Source: Nemophila menziesii (Eukaryota > Streptophyta > Magnoliopsida > Boraginales > Hydrophyllaceae). From it: a DNA stretch of 64,000 nt. The translations under genes and the position numbers were made by a program. Of the stretch, positions 35,197-47,714 are shown piece after piece (the first letter of the stretch is position 1; each line of letters starts with the position of its first letter). Under the pieces are notes generated by a model. It saw nothing but the letters and a program-made list of their open reading frames with translations. It ran no database searches and was not told the origin of the DNA. Location: contig JARWIR010000023.1 of assembly GCA_029959085.1 (NCBI GenBank), forward strand, positions 11,111,860-11,175,859, read 5' to 3'.

Positions 35197-35257
35197 TTCG
35201 ATTCCGTTAACGGAACAAATTTTTTCTTCAGTGTCTTCAGACACGGGTTTTTCCTAG
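35197..35257 (+). other. Helitron 3' terminal structure
   Basis: Contains GTTCGATTCC (35,197-35,206), matching the RNA polymerase III B-box; the palindrome TTCCGTTAACGGAA (35,202-35,215); a T6 run; the terminal hairpin GTGTC-TTCA-GACAC; and CCTAG. The hairpin and CTAG define the Helitron end. The role of the B-box match is unknown. Confidence 0.7.
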
Positions 35258-35529
35258 TTGATAAATATATCAAAAATAGACCATTAAAATAAGATGAATG
35301 AGTACATTGTATTTTTATTTTTTTAGAATTTTTTTATGATTTAGATAAAAAAGGTAGTAAAAAATGTTATGAATAAATTCAGAATTAAAATTTAAAATTA
35401 TAAACTATAAAATAAATTATGGTTAAAAGGATAAATTCCTTTTTAATCCATTTTAAAAGCATTTAAAAAATCTAGTTTTCCTCTTTAATAATGATAAACA
35501 AAGAAATTAAATACTCAACTTCTTAAAAA

Positions 35530-36334
35530 TGCAACAAAAAAATGAAATACTAAAACTTCTAAAAAATTCAACGACAATAAGTTTTTTGATTTGAAAATAC
35601 AATATATCAAAATACTCCTATAATTCTGGTGGGTCAAAATTTGAATGATAATTTGGCCAATCATTGTTTTCGGGAAAGCTGTAGGAATGTTGTTGGTGTT
35701 GTCCTCGTCGTTATTGTTGTTCCTACGAGGTGGAACTTGAAGCATGCATAGGTTTAAATTTTGGTGAGATCGTTTTTGTTGTTTCTTGAATAAAACATAT
35801 CTTTGATGTTATAGATATTGTATTTACTGTTATGAACCCGATTCCAAAAGTTTATCGGCCTTGGTGTTTGATAAACGCTTTGATTAGGTTGACATGTTAT
35901 CTGTTTTTCATTTTCTTCATGTCTTGAAATAATTTTCAATAGGGATTGAAATCTCTTGGAAACATCGACTCATTCCCTCTATCAATAATATTTAATGAAT
36001 TATTGTTTGACAAACGATTTTGATAAGTTGATAAATCCATTGGTGGAACTCCACCTTGGATTGATGAACCTCTAACCTGGATTGGTGGAACTCCGCCTGA
36101 GATCGGTGGAGCTCTGACTCGGATCAAAGTTTCTATGCCATGGATTGTTGAATCTACACTCTGGATTGGTAAAAATCCATCTTGTTGAAGTCTACTGGTC
36201 ACATACCCATTGAAGCTATTTAAAATAAAAATATTTTCCAAATAATTAACTCTTAGTGGAGTCGTGTTCATATTTATCATACTTGTAGCCAAATTATATG
36301 GCATGGGCCTATTACAAGAATTAATAGAATTCAT
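35530..36334 (-). pseudogene. Asn/Ser-rich coding relic, unit 3 (longest copy)
   Basis: Minus-strand frames in order: MNSINSCNRPMPYNLATSMI (132 codons, 35,936-36,334) with internal repeats around APPISGGVPPIQVRGSSIQG; then NFWNRVHNSKYNIYNIKDMF (35,754-35,939); then NNNNDEDNTNNIPTAF (35,515-35,745). Two frame changes join them. The tandem GGVPP / SSIQG repeats come from degenerate repeats of about 24 bp. Low-complexity Asn and acidic tail; family not recognised. Confidence 0.4.
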
Positions 36335-36553
36335 AGGGGCTTAGTTTTCAATGAGGAAGTTCGTATTGCTTGGTTTGTAGTGAACATGCCAAAATTTCTT
36401 GTACCTAATCCAGAAATGCCATATAAATTCAAAACAAATGGTAGTGGTGTGACCTTCCTTGATGAGCCAACCTCACCATTTGAGTTGGATGATGAATCCT
36501 TCACATGCTCTATCTTTCAGATTCCACCACCAAAAACCAAATTTAGTAAATAA
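36257..36553 (+). other. Open frame overlapping the Asn/Ser-rich relic, antisense
   Basis: Open from 36,257 to the stop at 36,551-36,553 (98 codons). It includes EEVRIAWFVVNMPKFLVPNP and PTSPFELDDESFTCSIFQ. The last part is present in shortened form in units 1, 2 and 4. Conserved in unit 5 at about 52,212-52,508. No family recognised; it could be a captured exon in its own right or an antisense by-product. Confidence 0.25.
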
Positions 36554-38061
36554 TTAATTAATAATTAAAATTTATAATTAATTAAGGTGCTTTAATTATA
36601 GACTTAGCCATTGTATTTGGATTACAAAATGGTAACTGTGAGGGGTAATACTCCATATCAATTTAGCCTAGTCATACACCATATATCCAAATCAGTTAAA
36701 AATTAATATATATAATAGAACAAACCACTCAACAATCCATATTACTTACATAATGAAAACACGACCAAACACGGCCATGATCATCTTAAACACCATATTT
36801 TACTCATTTGTATTATTTACATTAATTTTTTCCACTAATTTCCTTTTTTTTAAAATCACATGCAATTAGTTTTTACAGTTTCCAAAATATCAACATTCAC
36901 AAGTTATTTTTATTTAATAAGGAAACAAATAATTTCTTTTCCAAAATAAAAATACAAAGGAAATATTTCACTTAACAAAACTATAGAATCGTATTAGTTT
37001 TTCATATAAGAAATATCTAAAAACTTTTAAAAAGAAAATAAATAATTAGTTTTTACTATTAATAGACTTATAAAATAAAAATAATTATTATATTTTCTTA
37101 AAAATACTTTGTAAAATTATATTAACGGAATTCCACAATTAGAATTAATAATTTACTTATTTTGTTTTTCTCTTTTTATTTTTATTATTTAAAATATATA
37201 AAAAGAATAGTAAAAGAGATTTATGTCCATATTACTAAATAAGAGGTATATACAATTTAGGCCCTTGAATTCGTACTACTAGAATGATTATATACTATTG
37301 CATAACTATATTATATATATTTATATAATAAAGGATCTCACACATAATTACTCTATGAGCCATTTATCCATAAATACTTTTTAAAAAACTTATTTGCTAC
37401 AAATATCCACTAATACAATCATTTATTAAAAACATTACTTGACATAAATATCCTTATATAATCCTTTTAATTACTATATTATTTACCAATCTTAGTATAC
37501 ATCTGCTGCACACATCAAATAAAATAAGGAAAATTATTTTTTGAACTACCATAATTGAATAATATAAAGAAAACAAAGAATTTTATCATGAATTGGGAAT
37601 ACCTCTATACACATTGTAACATCCTTCCTAACGCAAGGATTTGGATCATTTGACATCTGAAAATTATGATCATACACGAAAATTAATTACATTTCCTTTG
37701 CAAAATAAATTTAAAGAAAGACATATGCCCAAGCATTAGCTCATTCGCAAAGTAGACTTGTAAATTCATACATTACAAAAATTTTGATTTTAAAGAAAAA
37801 TATCAATCATGTAAAATAACCATAAGGGACTTATAATTTAATCGATATACACAACAAATTTATATCACATAATAATTAAATTCGAAATCATACTCCAAAG
37901 TTATATATACATACAAATTTAAAAATGATTTAAAAGTATAAATTAGCACCGTATCAATCTTCTAAGTATACAAGATTTGATATTATAACTTCGGCAATAA
38001 ATTAAAACAAGTTTATATTTAATAAATAAATGAGCCTATGTAAATTTTTTAACTAAATAGT

Positions 38062-38506
38062 CAGTGGCGTAGGGGTTTGGGGGCAACGCTCTAAAAATCT
38101 TTTTTTGGATATTTGACAAATGAATATATAGATTAAATAATATCATATTAAGATAAAAAAAATTACAATTGTACTTTACGGGTTTGTATTTTCTTAAAAA
38201 TATTCATAATAGTGGTATTCTTAATTTCTTACAAATGTCTCTCTCAATAATGATACACAAAGAATGATTTAACCATTATGTGTCACTCATTCGATTTTTT
38301 CCTTATTTAGTCTAGACAATACTCATAGTTGAAAATACCCGCTCATACTTAATGATAAAGTCGAAAGTAAGTAAACTAGCTATGAATCAACTAAAACTAG
38401 AGAAAAATTCAAAAAAATCAAGTTATTATCTTACGAATAATGACTTTCAAATAATTCTTTTGTTATAAAACATATTAAATTAATTATTTAAGAAATAATT
38501 TTAGTG

Positions 38507-38540
<34 letters not shown>

Positions 38541-38782
38541 CTAATAGTTAATATTTATTATATTAAAAAAATTATACAAAATAACTGATAAGAAAAATTT
38601 AACAACATATTGAAAAAATTATATTAAGCGTAAAATAAGTTATTAAGATTAAAATATATAAGTAAAAAATTAAATGGTTTAAAAACCTAAAATAATTAAA
38701 TGTACTAAATTATAATTTATTTATTTTAAGAATTAGAAGGCTTGCTCAAGCCCAACCCTTATTCTATGTACCTCCACCACTG
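38062..38782. mobile_element. hAT-like non-autonomous element (721 bp), unit 3
   Basis: CAGTGGCGTAGGGGTTTGGG left end and CCACCACTG right end. Contains an (AT)n tract at 38,513-38,540. Non-coding. Confidence 0.6.
38513..38540. repeat. (AT)n microsatellite, unit 3 hAT-like element
   Basis: Expanded relative to the equivalent in unit 5 (54,467-54,489). Confidence 0.9.
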
Positions 38783-39679
38783 AATGGAGAGATTGAGTTT
38801 AATTAAGAACATTAATTTTTTAAATGGAACCGAATGAGATATTATATAAATTAATATGTTATTCTTCCATCAATGGTTTGAGGAATGCAATCGAATTGTA
38901 TTATTGTAATATTAGATTCAAAATTCATCAATTACATAAAAAAGTTTTAATTAATTGCCTATACAAAAGCTATGATGGATAACAATAAAGCATCAACCTG
39001 AAATAGTAAAAAATAACCATGTCCAATTAAGTGATAAACAACCGTTAAGTAGCATATGAAAGAAATAAAAGACTATGGTTGATATTAATGAAGAAATCAA
39101 AATAATTAAATTTAAAAAAGTTGAAACTTTACACGATCCTTGATGAAATGAAATAAACATCTATCAAACAACACTTGGTCGGGAGATATGAAATCTAAAG
39201 AGAGATGGACACAACATATTAAAGAAATAAGATGAAGATCATTCAGTGGAGGAAAAAATTGTTATTTTATGTAGAGGTACATGTTGTAAGTATATGGGAC
39301 AGTATTAGAGTTTCACAGAAGTAAACTGGGCAAAGAAAAGCCCAACAAAAACTAGTTAAAATTCTGCAATGGCCCACTTGAAAAATCCAATTACTTACCA
39401 TTGGATTTTTTAATAAAAAGCAGAGCAATTAGATCTCAAATTCAAAAAAAACTGTTTGTCTTAGACTAACATTGTTATATGAGACAATTACAATGTAAAA
39501 ACATTTAAATCATGTTTAATACATATAGACTATAATACTCTTAAACTATGTCAATCTGGCTAAATTTTTCCCATTAAATTTTTTTGATAAGTTAGTTTTA
39601 ACAAATAAATTCAAATCAATTTTGTTCGTCAAAAAGTTTCTGGTAAAAAATTATCCAACGCGATTCTATGGCCAAATTT

Positions 39680-40080
39680 TATCAACCAAAAATAATTTCT
39701 ACGAAAATTTTATATAGTTATTTGGTAGGACAAATTATACCAAATTTGGAGGTTTATGTTTTTTTGGTGGACAAACTCACCAAATTATATTTTAGTTTAT
39801 TTTTTTATTTTCCACCAAACTATTTTTGAGTTTATACATTTTGGTTTATGTTGTTTGGTAAATCAAATTTCAGTAAATTATGTTTTGAATTTTATGGTGT
39901 TGTTTGGTAGAAAAAAATTCTAATAAAATATTTTTGATTTATGTTGTTTGGTAGAAAAATTACATTTGCGGTTATGTTTCTCTATGGTGGGACAAAATTT
40001 TACGTGAATAAATTTGAGTATATGTTGTTTGGTTGAAAAATTCACCAAACAACATTTACGTTATTTTTATGGATTAAATT
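39680..40080. repeat. Palindromic minisatellite, unit 3, truncated
   Basis: Same palindromic units (TTTGGTAGGACAAATTATACC near 39,721) cut at TGGATTAAATTT, where the deletion joins it to the Asn/Ser-rich relic. Confidence 0.7.
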
Positions 40081-40262
40081 TCGTTGTTATTGTTGTTCCT
40101 ACGAGAATTGTCGTTGGAGGTGGAACTTGAAGCATGCATAGGTTTAAATTCGTTGAGATCGTTTTTGTTGTTTCTTGAATAAAACATATCTTTGATGTTA
40201 TAGATATTGTTGTTACTGTTATGAACCCGACTCCAAAAGTCTATCATCCTTGTTGTTTCCAT
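40081..40262 (-). pseudogene. Asn/Ser-rich coding relic, truncated by deletion
   Basis: Contains SRVHNSNNNIYNIKDMFYSR and MHASSSTSNDNSRRNNNN, identical in layout to unit 6 (59,571-59,752). Its C-terminal part was removed by the 3.5-kb deletion; its left edge is the deletion joint at 40,080/40,081. Confidence 0.5.
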
Positions 40263-41469
40263 TTAGACTGTAATCTCTTTAAAAAATCTGACCCGCCCAG
40301 TTAAACAATTTACATCATCCTCAACAGCTAATAAAGCATACAAAGTCCCGCTATCACAATGCTCGACTCAATAACTCAGTCTGAGAGCACAAACACAACT
40401 CCAAATAAGTTAAAGTGTCAACAAATGAGTTGTTTGAATCGCAGGAGGAATGTATACGGTGAATTATAGTAATAATGACGTAACTTGCTCTCAATCACCT
40501 CCAAAGATCTTTATCTCGCTCACCTAGTGTCTTGTTGTTTCGCTGAGTCTTTCCTGAAACCAGTCAAAATGTTAAGCCCAAAGAGAGTTGCATTCTTAAC
40601 CTTAGAGGAACTAAGCAGATTTATACCGACTGTATAATAACCAAATCCAATATAGAGAGAGAAGATTATGGTGTATCTAGAGTGTACCAAATTCTTTTAT
40701 GAAATAGGGTATTTATAAAGCTCGAAGATGCACGCAAAGCACTAGCATGGTGCACAATATTAGGAGAGGATGAGTGCACACTATAGGCTATCGTGGAGTC
40801 TGGCCAACCGGGCAGAGAATTGTATAGTACTGAGCGCATACACTTATGTATGATCTAGGTCGACAAGGGATGTCTATCCTGGGAAGATTTTAACACTCTT
40901 ATCCCCTTCCTAAGACGTTCCTTTCCCTAAACCCACTACACATCTCCTTCGTTCGATCTTCCCAAGTTTTTTCGGGCTTATTCAACCATCGATGTTATAT
41001 TTTGGTTTATCGATACCCTTTTTGAATTTGTTCGATCCATATCCCTTGTCTGCGTATTACCAAAAGAAATTTATTACCTCTTTCAGTTTTACACCTATAC
41101 AAGGTTAGATCGACTATTTAATCTTCTTGGCACGTCTTTTTCATTGTCTACTGTAACTTTCATTGTATACAGATATAAATATGTTATAACCTATCCTTTA
41201 ATGAGGTATTATTCAGTTGAGTATCGAATTATATTAAACAACAATTAGTTTTATATCGATTTTAATATTTTAGAATATTATTTTTTTATTTTAACACATA
41301 TATTAGAGTGGAGAATACTTCTTATTTATATAAATAACTAACCATGTTTCCAAAATAGTAATTGAATAATGAAACTTCAAAATCTCCAAATACACATACT
41401 CAGAATCTAATGATCCAAAGAATACATAATCTCTATAGTAAAATCTTTTCGGAGCCCAGGTTTCCGCTT
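40263..41469. other. Tail segment unrelated to the units, copy 1
   Basis: Duplicate of about 59,750-60,950, almost identical. A minus-strand frame near 40,270-40,360 reads SGTLYALLAVEDDVNCLTG then RVRFFKEITV. A leftover promoter-like GGGTATTTATAAAGC lies at about 40,708. LTR origin is possible but no LTR ends were identified. Its left border (about 40,262) is where unit homology ends. Confidence 0.4.
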
Positions 41470-41642
41470 CCTCAATAGTGTGAACGCTTGTGTTCTTCGA
41501 AGTGATAAGAATAGTAATCTAGAAAACATGTTCGTATATCCGACTCATGTTCGTTCAAAACCCCGTTGTTAAATTTAATGGGCATAATCTTTATTGCCAC
41601 TTCTTCTTTGTTTTATGGCCACAAAGAAGAATTTCGTATTTT
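41470..41642 (-). pseudogene. LINE reverse-transcriptase region fragment, copy 1 (cut)
   Basis: Same sequence as 60,960-61,130 in copy 2. The linker N-T-K-F-F of the LINE is preserved, but the element is cut at 41,642 where copy 2 of the segmental duplication begins with ATCCAGTGCTCC. Confidence 0.65.
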
Positions 41643-41931
41643 ATATCCAGTGCTCCTAGCAATTTAACTTCTACTGGGTATAGAGGACTAAATTGGATTC
41701 AGTTTTAGTTATGAACATACTAAAGGGAGGTTTGAATGGAAATTAGTTAGATGTTATACTAAGGTTAGACGGGTTGACAATCTATGTATTACCTAAACAT
41801 TAGGGGGCTTAGAATATGGTAATGATTCTACACAATCTTGTCATATATATAACTAAGTTATTTTGATATATTCTCAGAAATATTGATTAATGTTTGAATT
41901 AATAATATTGATCATTTTAAATCTTCATGTG

Positions 41932-42096
41932 ATGGCACCAACTTCTTCGCATGTGGAGGAAAAGGTCCCACTTAAGACGGGTCGCTTTGCCAAGACTAAT
42001 GTGAATTATTTAGAAACTGATAGCCTCTCATTCACCGTTCGTGGAGCTTTTGGTGATCTCGCTAAGAAAAACACTTTTGGGGCTATTTTCAATCTT
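41932..42096 (+). pseudogene. G6PDH N-terminal exon fragment, unit 4
   Basis: As unit 2 but with Arg to Lys in GRFAKTN. A one-base difference in the poly-A after CTCTGCAAATT shifts the run-on frame, so it stays open to 42,231 here. Confidence 0.8.
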
Positions 42097-42237
42097 TTAC
42101 ACACACTCAACCACATAAACACCAACAGGCTCTGCAAATTAAAAAAATTAAAAACAAGAACTGTTAGTTCAACATATTTATATATATTATATATATATAA
42201 AAGACATATTATTGTTTCTTCAAAGTTATAAACTTAC

Positions 42238-42610
42238 CAAGTATCCTAATTCCCGTTCTTAAGGTTCCACAAGTTGCAATAATATCATCAACCACTAAGG
42301 CCTACTCACATATCTAGTTTCTCTATACCATACTCTAGTACTTTTCTAGAGTTACATCTCTTGATACATAATTAGGATTACAATACTTGGATTGAGTATG
42401 ATAATGTTATAATATATTAAACTGGTAATCAATGAATCAACACAAAAACTCACACAAAATGTAATAATGTAATGTAAGAAGTAATGGATCATTCTATGAA
42501 ATAAAACAAGTTGAATAAATAAACGTCGCAATTTCATAGGTGACCTCATATGAATAAATTTGTCCCCAATAGTTAACGCGATTTAAGGACCAAATATAAA
42601 ACCTCTTGCC
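42238..42610 (-). pseudogene. APT exon pair, unit 4
   Basis: Same premature TAA after RGFIFGP as unit 2 and the same VVDDIIATCGTLRTG. Differs from unit 2 by single bases. Confidence 0.8.
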
Positions 42611-43209
42611 TTAATACATGCATTGTTTCATCAAGATCAATCATTTACATTATTCATTTGGAAATTGGATATATATAATCAAAGAAACAAATTAATAACC
42701 ATTATTAAAATTAGGGGCAAGAGAAGTTTAATACAACAATATGTTTGTCAGCTTATTTAAAGTTGATAACTTCAAATAATTGTAACTAAATTTAAAAATT
42801 GCTGAAAAATGTTTTAATTATTAAAAAAATTAAATAAGCAGCCAAATAGATAAAAGTTATAATATACTATTATCTACACATGTACAAATAAATGAATAGA
42901 AGAAAATAGCATCTACAACAAAATTAATTTTTTTTTGTCTTTAGCTATCGACAAACAAAATTATAGTATCCTTAAAAGACACTAGATTAAGTAACAATGT
43001 TGTTATATCCTAAAACATAGTCCATGTACATCTATTTCCACCTTTATTAATTAGCTCAAAACACAATATTAGTGGTGAAGAAATTCTTTGAAATCCACGG
43101 AAGATTCTAATATAAGTTCAAAAGTAATAAATACAAATATATTATTTTCTATTTTCTTATTATATGTCTGAATTATTTCTAAGAATCTTAAGCACAGGGA
43201 ATATTCTAG

Positions 43210-43226
43210 AATATATATATATATAT
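43210..43226. repeat. (AT)n microsatellite, unit 4
   Basis: Short AT tract, contracted relative to unit 2. Confidence 0.9.
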
Positions 43227-44073
43227 TCAATAATGGTTAGTTATAATTCATAAGTTTTATAAATATATTATCTAGTTATAATTATTCATTAAGTTAATTA
43301 TTTGTGTTATTTAATAATTAAATAATAAGAAAATCATAATACAGAAATAAAAAATAATTTCTTATCAAAATACTAAGTTAGTAATTGAATAATATATTTA
43401 GAAAAAAAAATTATATGACAATTAGCTAAAAATTATTTATTAATTATTGACAAGTAATACAATAACTTTAAAAAATCAGCATTTAAGTTGTTAACTCCAA
43501 CTCACCCTTAATTTGAATAATATTAAATTATTGAGGTATTAAATAATATTTAATTAGTAATAAATAAAATAATTCTTTCCATCTTAATTTAATTATCCAT
43601 TATACTCTTATATAAATAATCTAAGAAATATCATTTATTGTTAATATAATTACGCACCATTAACAAAGTAATAAGATAATATTGAAGTTAAGGGGAAAAA
43701 TATGTCTATTATTTTATTAGAGATAATAATCTAAATAACATGAAAAAAGTCTTGATAATCTAAATTGATAAGTATATCGAAAAAATGGATAATTAAAATA
43801 CGATGAATACATTTTATTTTTATTTTTCTAGAACTTTTTTTATAATTTTGATAAAAAATTAAGTACTCAAAAAATGTAATAAATAAATTTAGAGTTAAAA
43901 TTTAAAATTAAAAACTATAAAATAAAATATGGTTAAAATGATAAATTCATTTTCTAATCCATTTTAAATGACATTAAAAAAATCTAGTTTTCCTCTTTAA
44001 TAAGGATAAACAAAGAAAACAAAATACTCAGCTTCTCAAAAATTCAACAAACAAACTGAAATACTCAAACTTC

Positions 44074-44745
44074 TTAAAAATTCAATGATAATAAGTTTTT
44101 TGATTTGAAAATACAATATATCAAACTACTCCTATAATTCTGGTGGGTCAAAATTTGAAAGATAATCTGGCTAATAGTTGTTTTAGGAGGAAGTTGTGGG
44201 AATGTTGTTGGTGTGGTCCTCGTCGTTTTTGTTTTTCTACGAGAATTGTCCCCGGAGGTGGAACTTGAAGCATGTATAGGGTTAAATTCGGTGAGATTGT
44301 TGTTATTGTTTCTTGAATAAAACAAATATTTGATGTTGTAGATATTGTTGTTACTGATAAGAACCCGATTCCAAAATTCTATCAGCCTTGGTATTTGCTA
44401 AAAGATTTGATTAGGTTGACATGTTATCTGTTTTTCATTATTTTTCATGTCTTGGAATAATTTTCCATAGGGATTAAAATCTCTTAAAAACATCGACTCA
44501 TTGCCTCGATCAATAATATTTTGTGAATTATTGTTGGACAAATAATTTTGATAAGTTGATAAATCTATTGGTGGAACTCCACCCTCGATTGATGAACCTC
44601 TACCGTAGGACTCCGCCTTGGATCTGCGGAGCTCTGGATTAGTGGAGCTCTACACCGGATCGGTGTGTCTGTGCCATGGATTCGTAAAATCCATCTGGTT
44701 GAATCCTTCTCATGCGCTGTCTTTCATATTCCACCATCAAAAACA
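44074..44745 (-). pseudogene. Asn/Ser-rich coding relic, unit 4
   Basis: As unit 2 but with SGDNSRRK and with the extra ~87 bp (about 44,447-44,533), including the CTTGGAATAATTTTCC stretch. Frames remain broken. Upstream part reads VEYERQRMRRIQPDGFYES on the minus strand near 44,680-44,735. Confidence 0.35.
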
Positions 44746-46151
44746 AAATTTTTTAAATAATTAATTAAGACGCTTTAATTATACACATGGTCATTATTTT
44801 TGGATTACAAAATGGTAACGGTAAGGGGTAATACTCAATATCAGTTTAGCCTAACCATACACAATATATCCATATTAGTTGAAATTAATATATATTAAAA
44901 AACAAACTAAATAACAATCCTTATTATCTACATAAAGAAAAGAACGGATAGGATCATCTTAAACACCATATTTTACTCATTTGTATTATTTACATTAATT
45001 GTTTCTACTAATATTTTTAAAAAAAATCACCTGCAATTGGTTTTAACTATTTCCAAAAAATCAATATTGACAAGTTATTGTTATTTAATAAGGAAACAAA
45101 TAATTGCCTTTTAAAAAAAAACCACAAAGGAAATATTTCACTTACCAAAACTATAGACAAGTATTAGTTTTTAATATAAAAATATATAAAAAACTTTTGA
45201 AAAGGAAATAAATAATTAATTTTTATTTTCATAAAAATGCTTTGTATATTATATTAATGGAATTCCACAATTAGTATCAATTATTTATTAATTTTATTTC
45301 TCTCTTTTTATTATTATTATTATAATAAAATAGATTAAAAATAGAAAAATAGATTTATGTCCATATTACTAAATAAGAGGTATATACAATTAAGGCCCCT
45401 TAATCCATACTACTAGAATGATTATATACTATTCCATAACTATATTACATATATTTATATAATAAAGAATCTGACACATAATTACTCTATGGGCCATTTA
45501 TCCTTTTAAAAACTTATTTGTTAAAAATATCAAGTAATACAATTATTTATTAAAAACATATCTTGACATAAATAACCTTATATAATCCTTTTAATTACTA
45601 TATTATTTACTAATCATAGTATTCATCTGCTACACACGTCAAATAAAATAATGTAATTTCTTTTTTGCACTTCGATAATTGAATAATTTAAATAAAACAA
45701 AGATTTTAATCATGAATTGGGGATACTGTCTACACATTATAACATCCTTCCTAACAGAAGGAGTTGGATCATTTGACATCTGAAAAATATGAGCATACAA
45801 CAAAATTAATTACATTTCCTTCGCAAAATAAACTTAAAGCAAGACATATGCCCAAGCATTAACGTTACAAAATATATGATTTTAGAGAAAAATATCAATC
45901 ATGTAAAATAACCATAAGGAACTTATAATTTAATCGATATACACACCAAATTTATAAAACTTAATAATTAAATTCGAAATCATACTCCGAAGTTATATAT
46001 ACGTACAAATTTAAATATTATTAAAAAATATAAATTAGCATAGTATCAATCTTCTAAGTACAAAAGATTTGATATAATAACTTCTGCAATAATTAAAACA
46101 AGTTTATATTTAATTAATTATTGAGCCTATCTAATTTTTTAACTAAATAGT

Positions 46152-46855
46152 CAGTGGCGTAAGGGTTTTGGGGCAACGCTCTGAAATTCTTTTTTGGATA
46201 TTTAACTAATTAATCTATAGATTAAATAATATCATATAAAGATTACAATTGTACTTTACGAGTTTGTATTTTCTTAAAGTATTCATAATAGTGATATTCT
46301 CAATTTGTTACAAATATCTCTCTCAATAAAGTTACACAAAGAATGATTTAACCATTCCATCACTCATTTGATTTTTCCTTATTTAGTCTTGACAATACTC
46401 ATAATTGAAAATACCCGCTTATACTTAATGCTAAAGTCAAAAGTAAGTAAACCAGCTAAGAATCAAATTAAACTAAAGAAAAATTTAAAAAAATCAAGTT
46501 ATTAGTTAAGGAAAATTCACAATTAATGCCTTGCAATTCATTCTTTTGTTATAAAAAATATTGAATTAATTAGTTAAGGAATAATTTCAGTGATATAAAT
46601 AAATATATATGTCTAATAGTTAATATTTATTATATTAAAACAAATTATACAAAATAACTAATAAGAAAAATTTAACAACATATTGAAAAAGTTATATTAA
46701 GCATAAAATAAGTTATTAAGATTAAAATATATAAGTAAAAAATTAAATGGGTTAAAAACCTAAAATAATTAAATGTACTAAATTATAATTTATTAATTTC
46801 AAAAATTAGAAGGTGTGTGCAAGCCAACCCTCTTCCTATGTACGTCCAGTCACTG
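46152..46855. mobile_element. hAT-like non-autonomous element, unit 4
   Basis: CAGTGGCGTAAGGGTTTTGG left end; decayed CAGTCACTG right end shared with unit 2. Confidence 0.58.
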
Positions 46856-47362
46856 AATGAAGAGACTGAGTTTAATTAAGAACATAAATGAAATAGAACG
46901 GAATGAGATATTATATAAATTAATATGTTACTCTTACATCAATTGTTTGAGGAATGTAATCGAATTGTATTATACCTATATTAAATTCATAACTCATCAA
47001 TTACATAAAAAAGTCAATTAATTGGCCATATAAATGCTATGATGGATAAATATAAAGAAATAATAAAAATTAACCATGTTAAAATTAGTGATAAACAACA
47101 ATTAGATAGCATATGAAAGAAACAAAATACTATGGCAGATAACAATGAAGAAACCAAAATAATTAAATTTAAAAAAGTTTGGAACTTTACACAAACCTTG
47201 ATGAAATGAAATAACATTTGATCAAACCACACTTGGTCCGGAGATAGGAGATCTAAAGAGAGATGGACAGAACATATTGCAGAAATAAGAAGAAGATCAT
47301 TCAGTGGAGGAAAAAAGTGTTATTTTAAAGAGAGATACATGTTGTAAGTATATGGGGCAGTA

Positions 47363-47434
47363 TTAGGGTTTCACAAAAGTAATCTGGGAAAAGAAAAGCC
47401 CAATAAAAACTAGTTCAACTACTGCGATAGCCCA
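47363..47434 (-). promoter_or_regulatory. Site II pair plus telo-box, unit 4
   Basis: TGGGCT at 47,429-47,434 and 47,397-47,402, and AAACCCTAA at 47,363-47,371 on the minus strand, as in unit 2. Confidence 0.45.
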
Positions 47435-47714
47435 TTTGAAACACCCAGTTACTTACCATTTGGCAAAGCAATTAGATCTCAAATTCAAAAACATGTTTGT
47501 CTTGGACTAACATTGTTATATGAGACAATTACAATGTAATAACATTTGTAAAAATCGTGTTTAATACATATAGACTATAACACTCTTATATTGTGTAATC
47601 TCGCTAAATTTTTCCCACTAAAATTTGTTAGATCAGGTAGTTTTAACAAAAAAATTCAAATCAATTTTGTTTGACAAAAAGTTTCTTGGTAAAAAATTAT
47701 CCAACTAGTGTTCT

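Larger units (their letters stand above)
30265..35257 (+). mobile_element. Non-autonomous Helitron (4,993 bp)
   Basis: Starts TCTATATTATATTACAAGG and ends in CTAG. A hairpin GTGTC-TTCA-GACAC lies at 35,231-35,244, nine bases before CTAG (35,254-35,257). It sits between host A (30,264) and host T (35,258) with no target duplication. Unit 5 has the uninterrupted site CTAAATTGATAAATATATC (about 51,207), as do units 2, 4 and 6. These are the defining traits of Helitrons: 5' TC, 3' CTRR, 3' hairpin, A|T target. No Rep/helicase is encoded, so mobility would depend on another element. Confidence 0.92.
28410..40080. repeat. Composite tandem unit 3, interrupted by Helitron and truncated
   Basis: About 6.7 kb of unit sequence split by the 5-kb Helitron. 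Near-identical to unit 5. Gene-free AT-rich spacers occupy about 29.15-30.26 and 36.56-38.06 kb. It is cut inside the palindromic minisatellite at 40,080. Confidence 0.88.
20773..41642. repeat. Tandem segmental duplication, copy 1 (20.9 kb)
   Basis: Contains units 2 and 3 plus a 1.4-kb unrelated tail with a LINE remnant. It matches 41,645-61,130 at close to 99% by eye. It differs by a 4,993-bp Helitron insertion (30,265-35,257) and a 3.5-kb deletion at 40,080 that removed the equivalent of 56,030-59,570. The left end lies in ATCCAGTGCTCC at 20,773. Confidence 0.9.

Noticed and set aside
35530..36334. Type I MADS-box (AGL80-like) tail for the Asn/Ser-rich relic
   Set aside because: General resemblance in low-complexity composition only; no MADS domain found nearby.
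40263..41470. LTR identity for the tail segment
   Set aside because: TATA-like sequence is present, but no TG...CA borders, primer-binding site or gag/pol domain were recognised.
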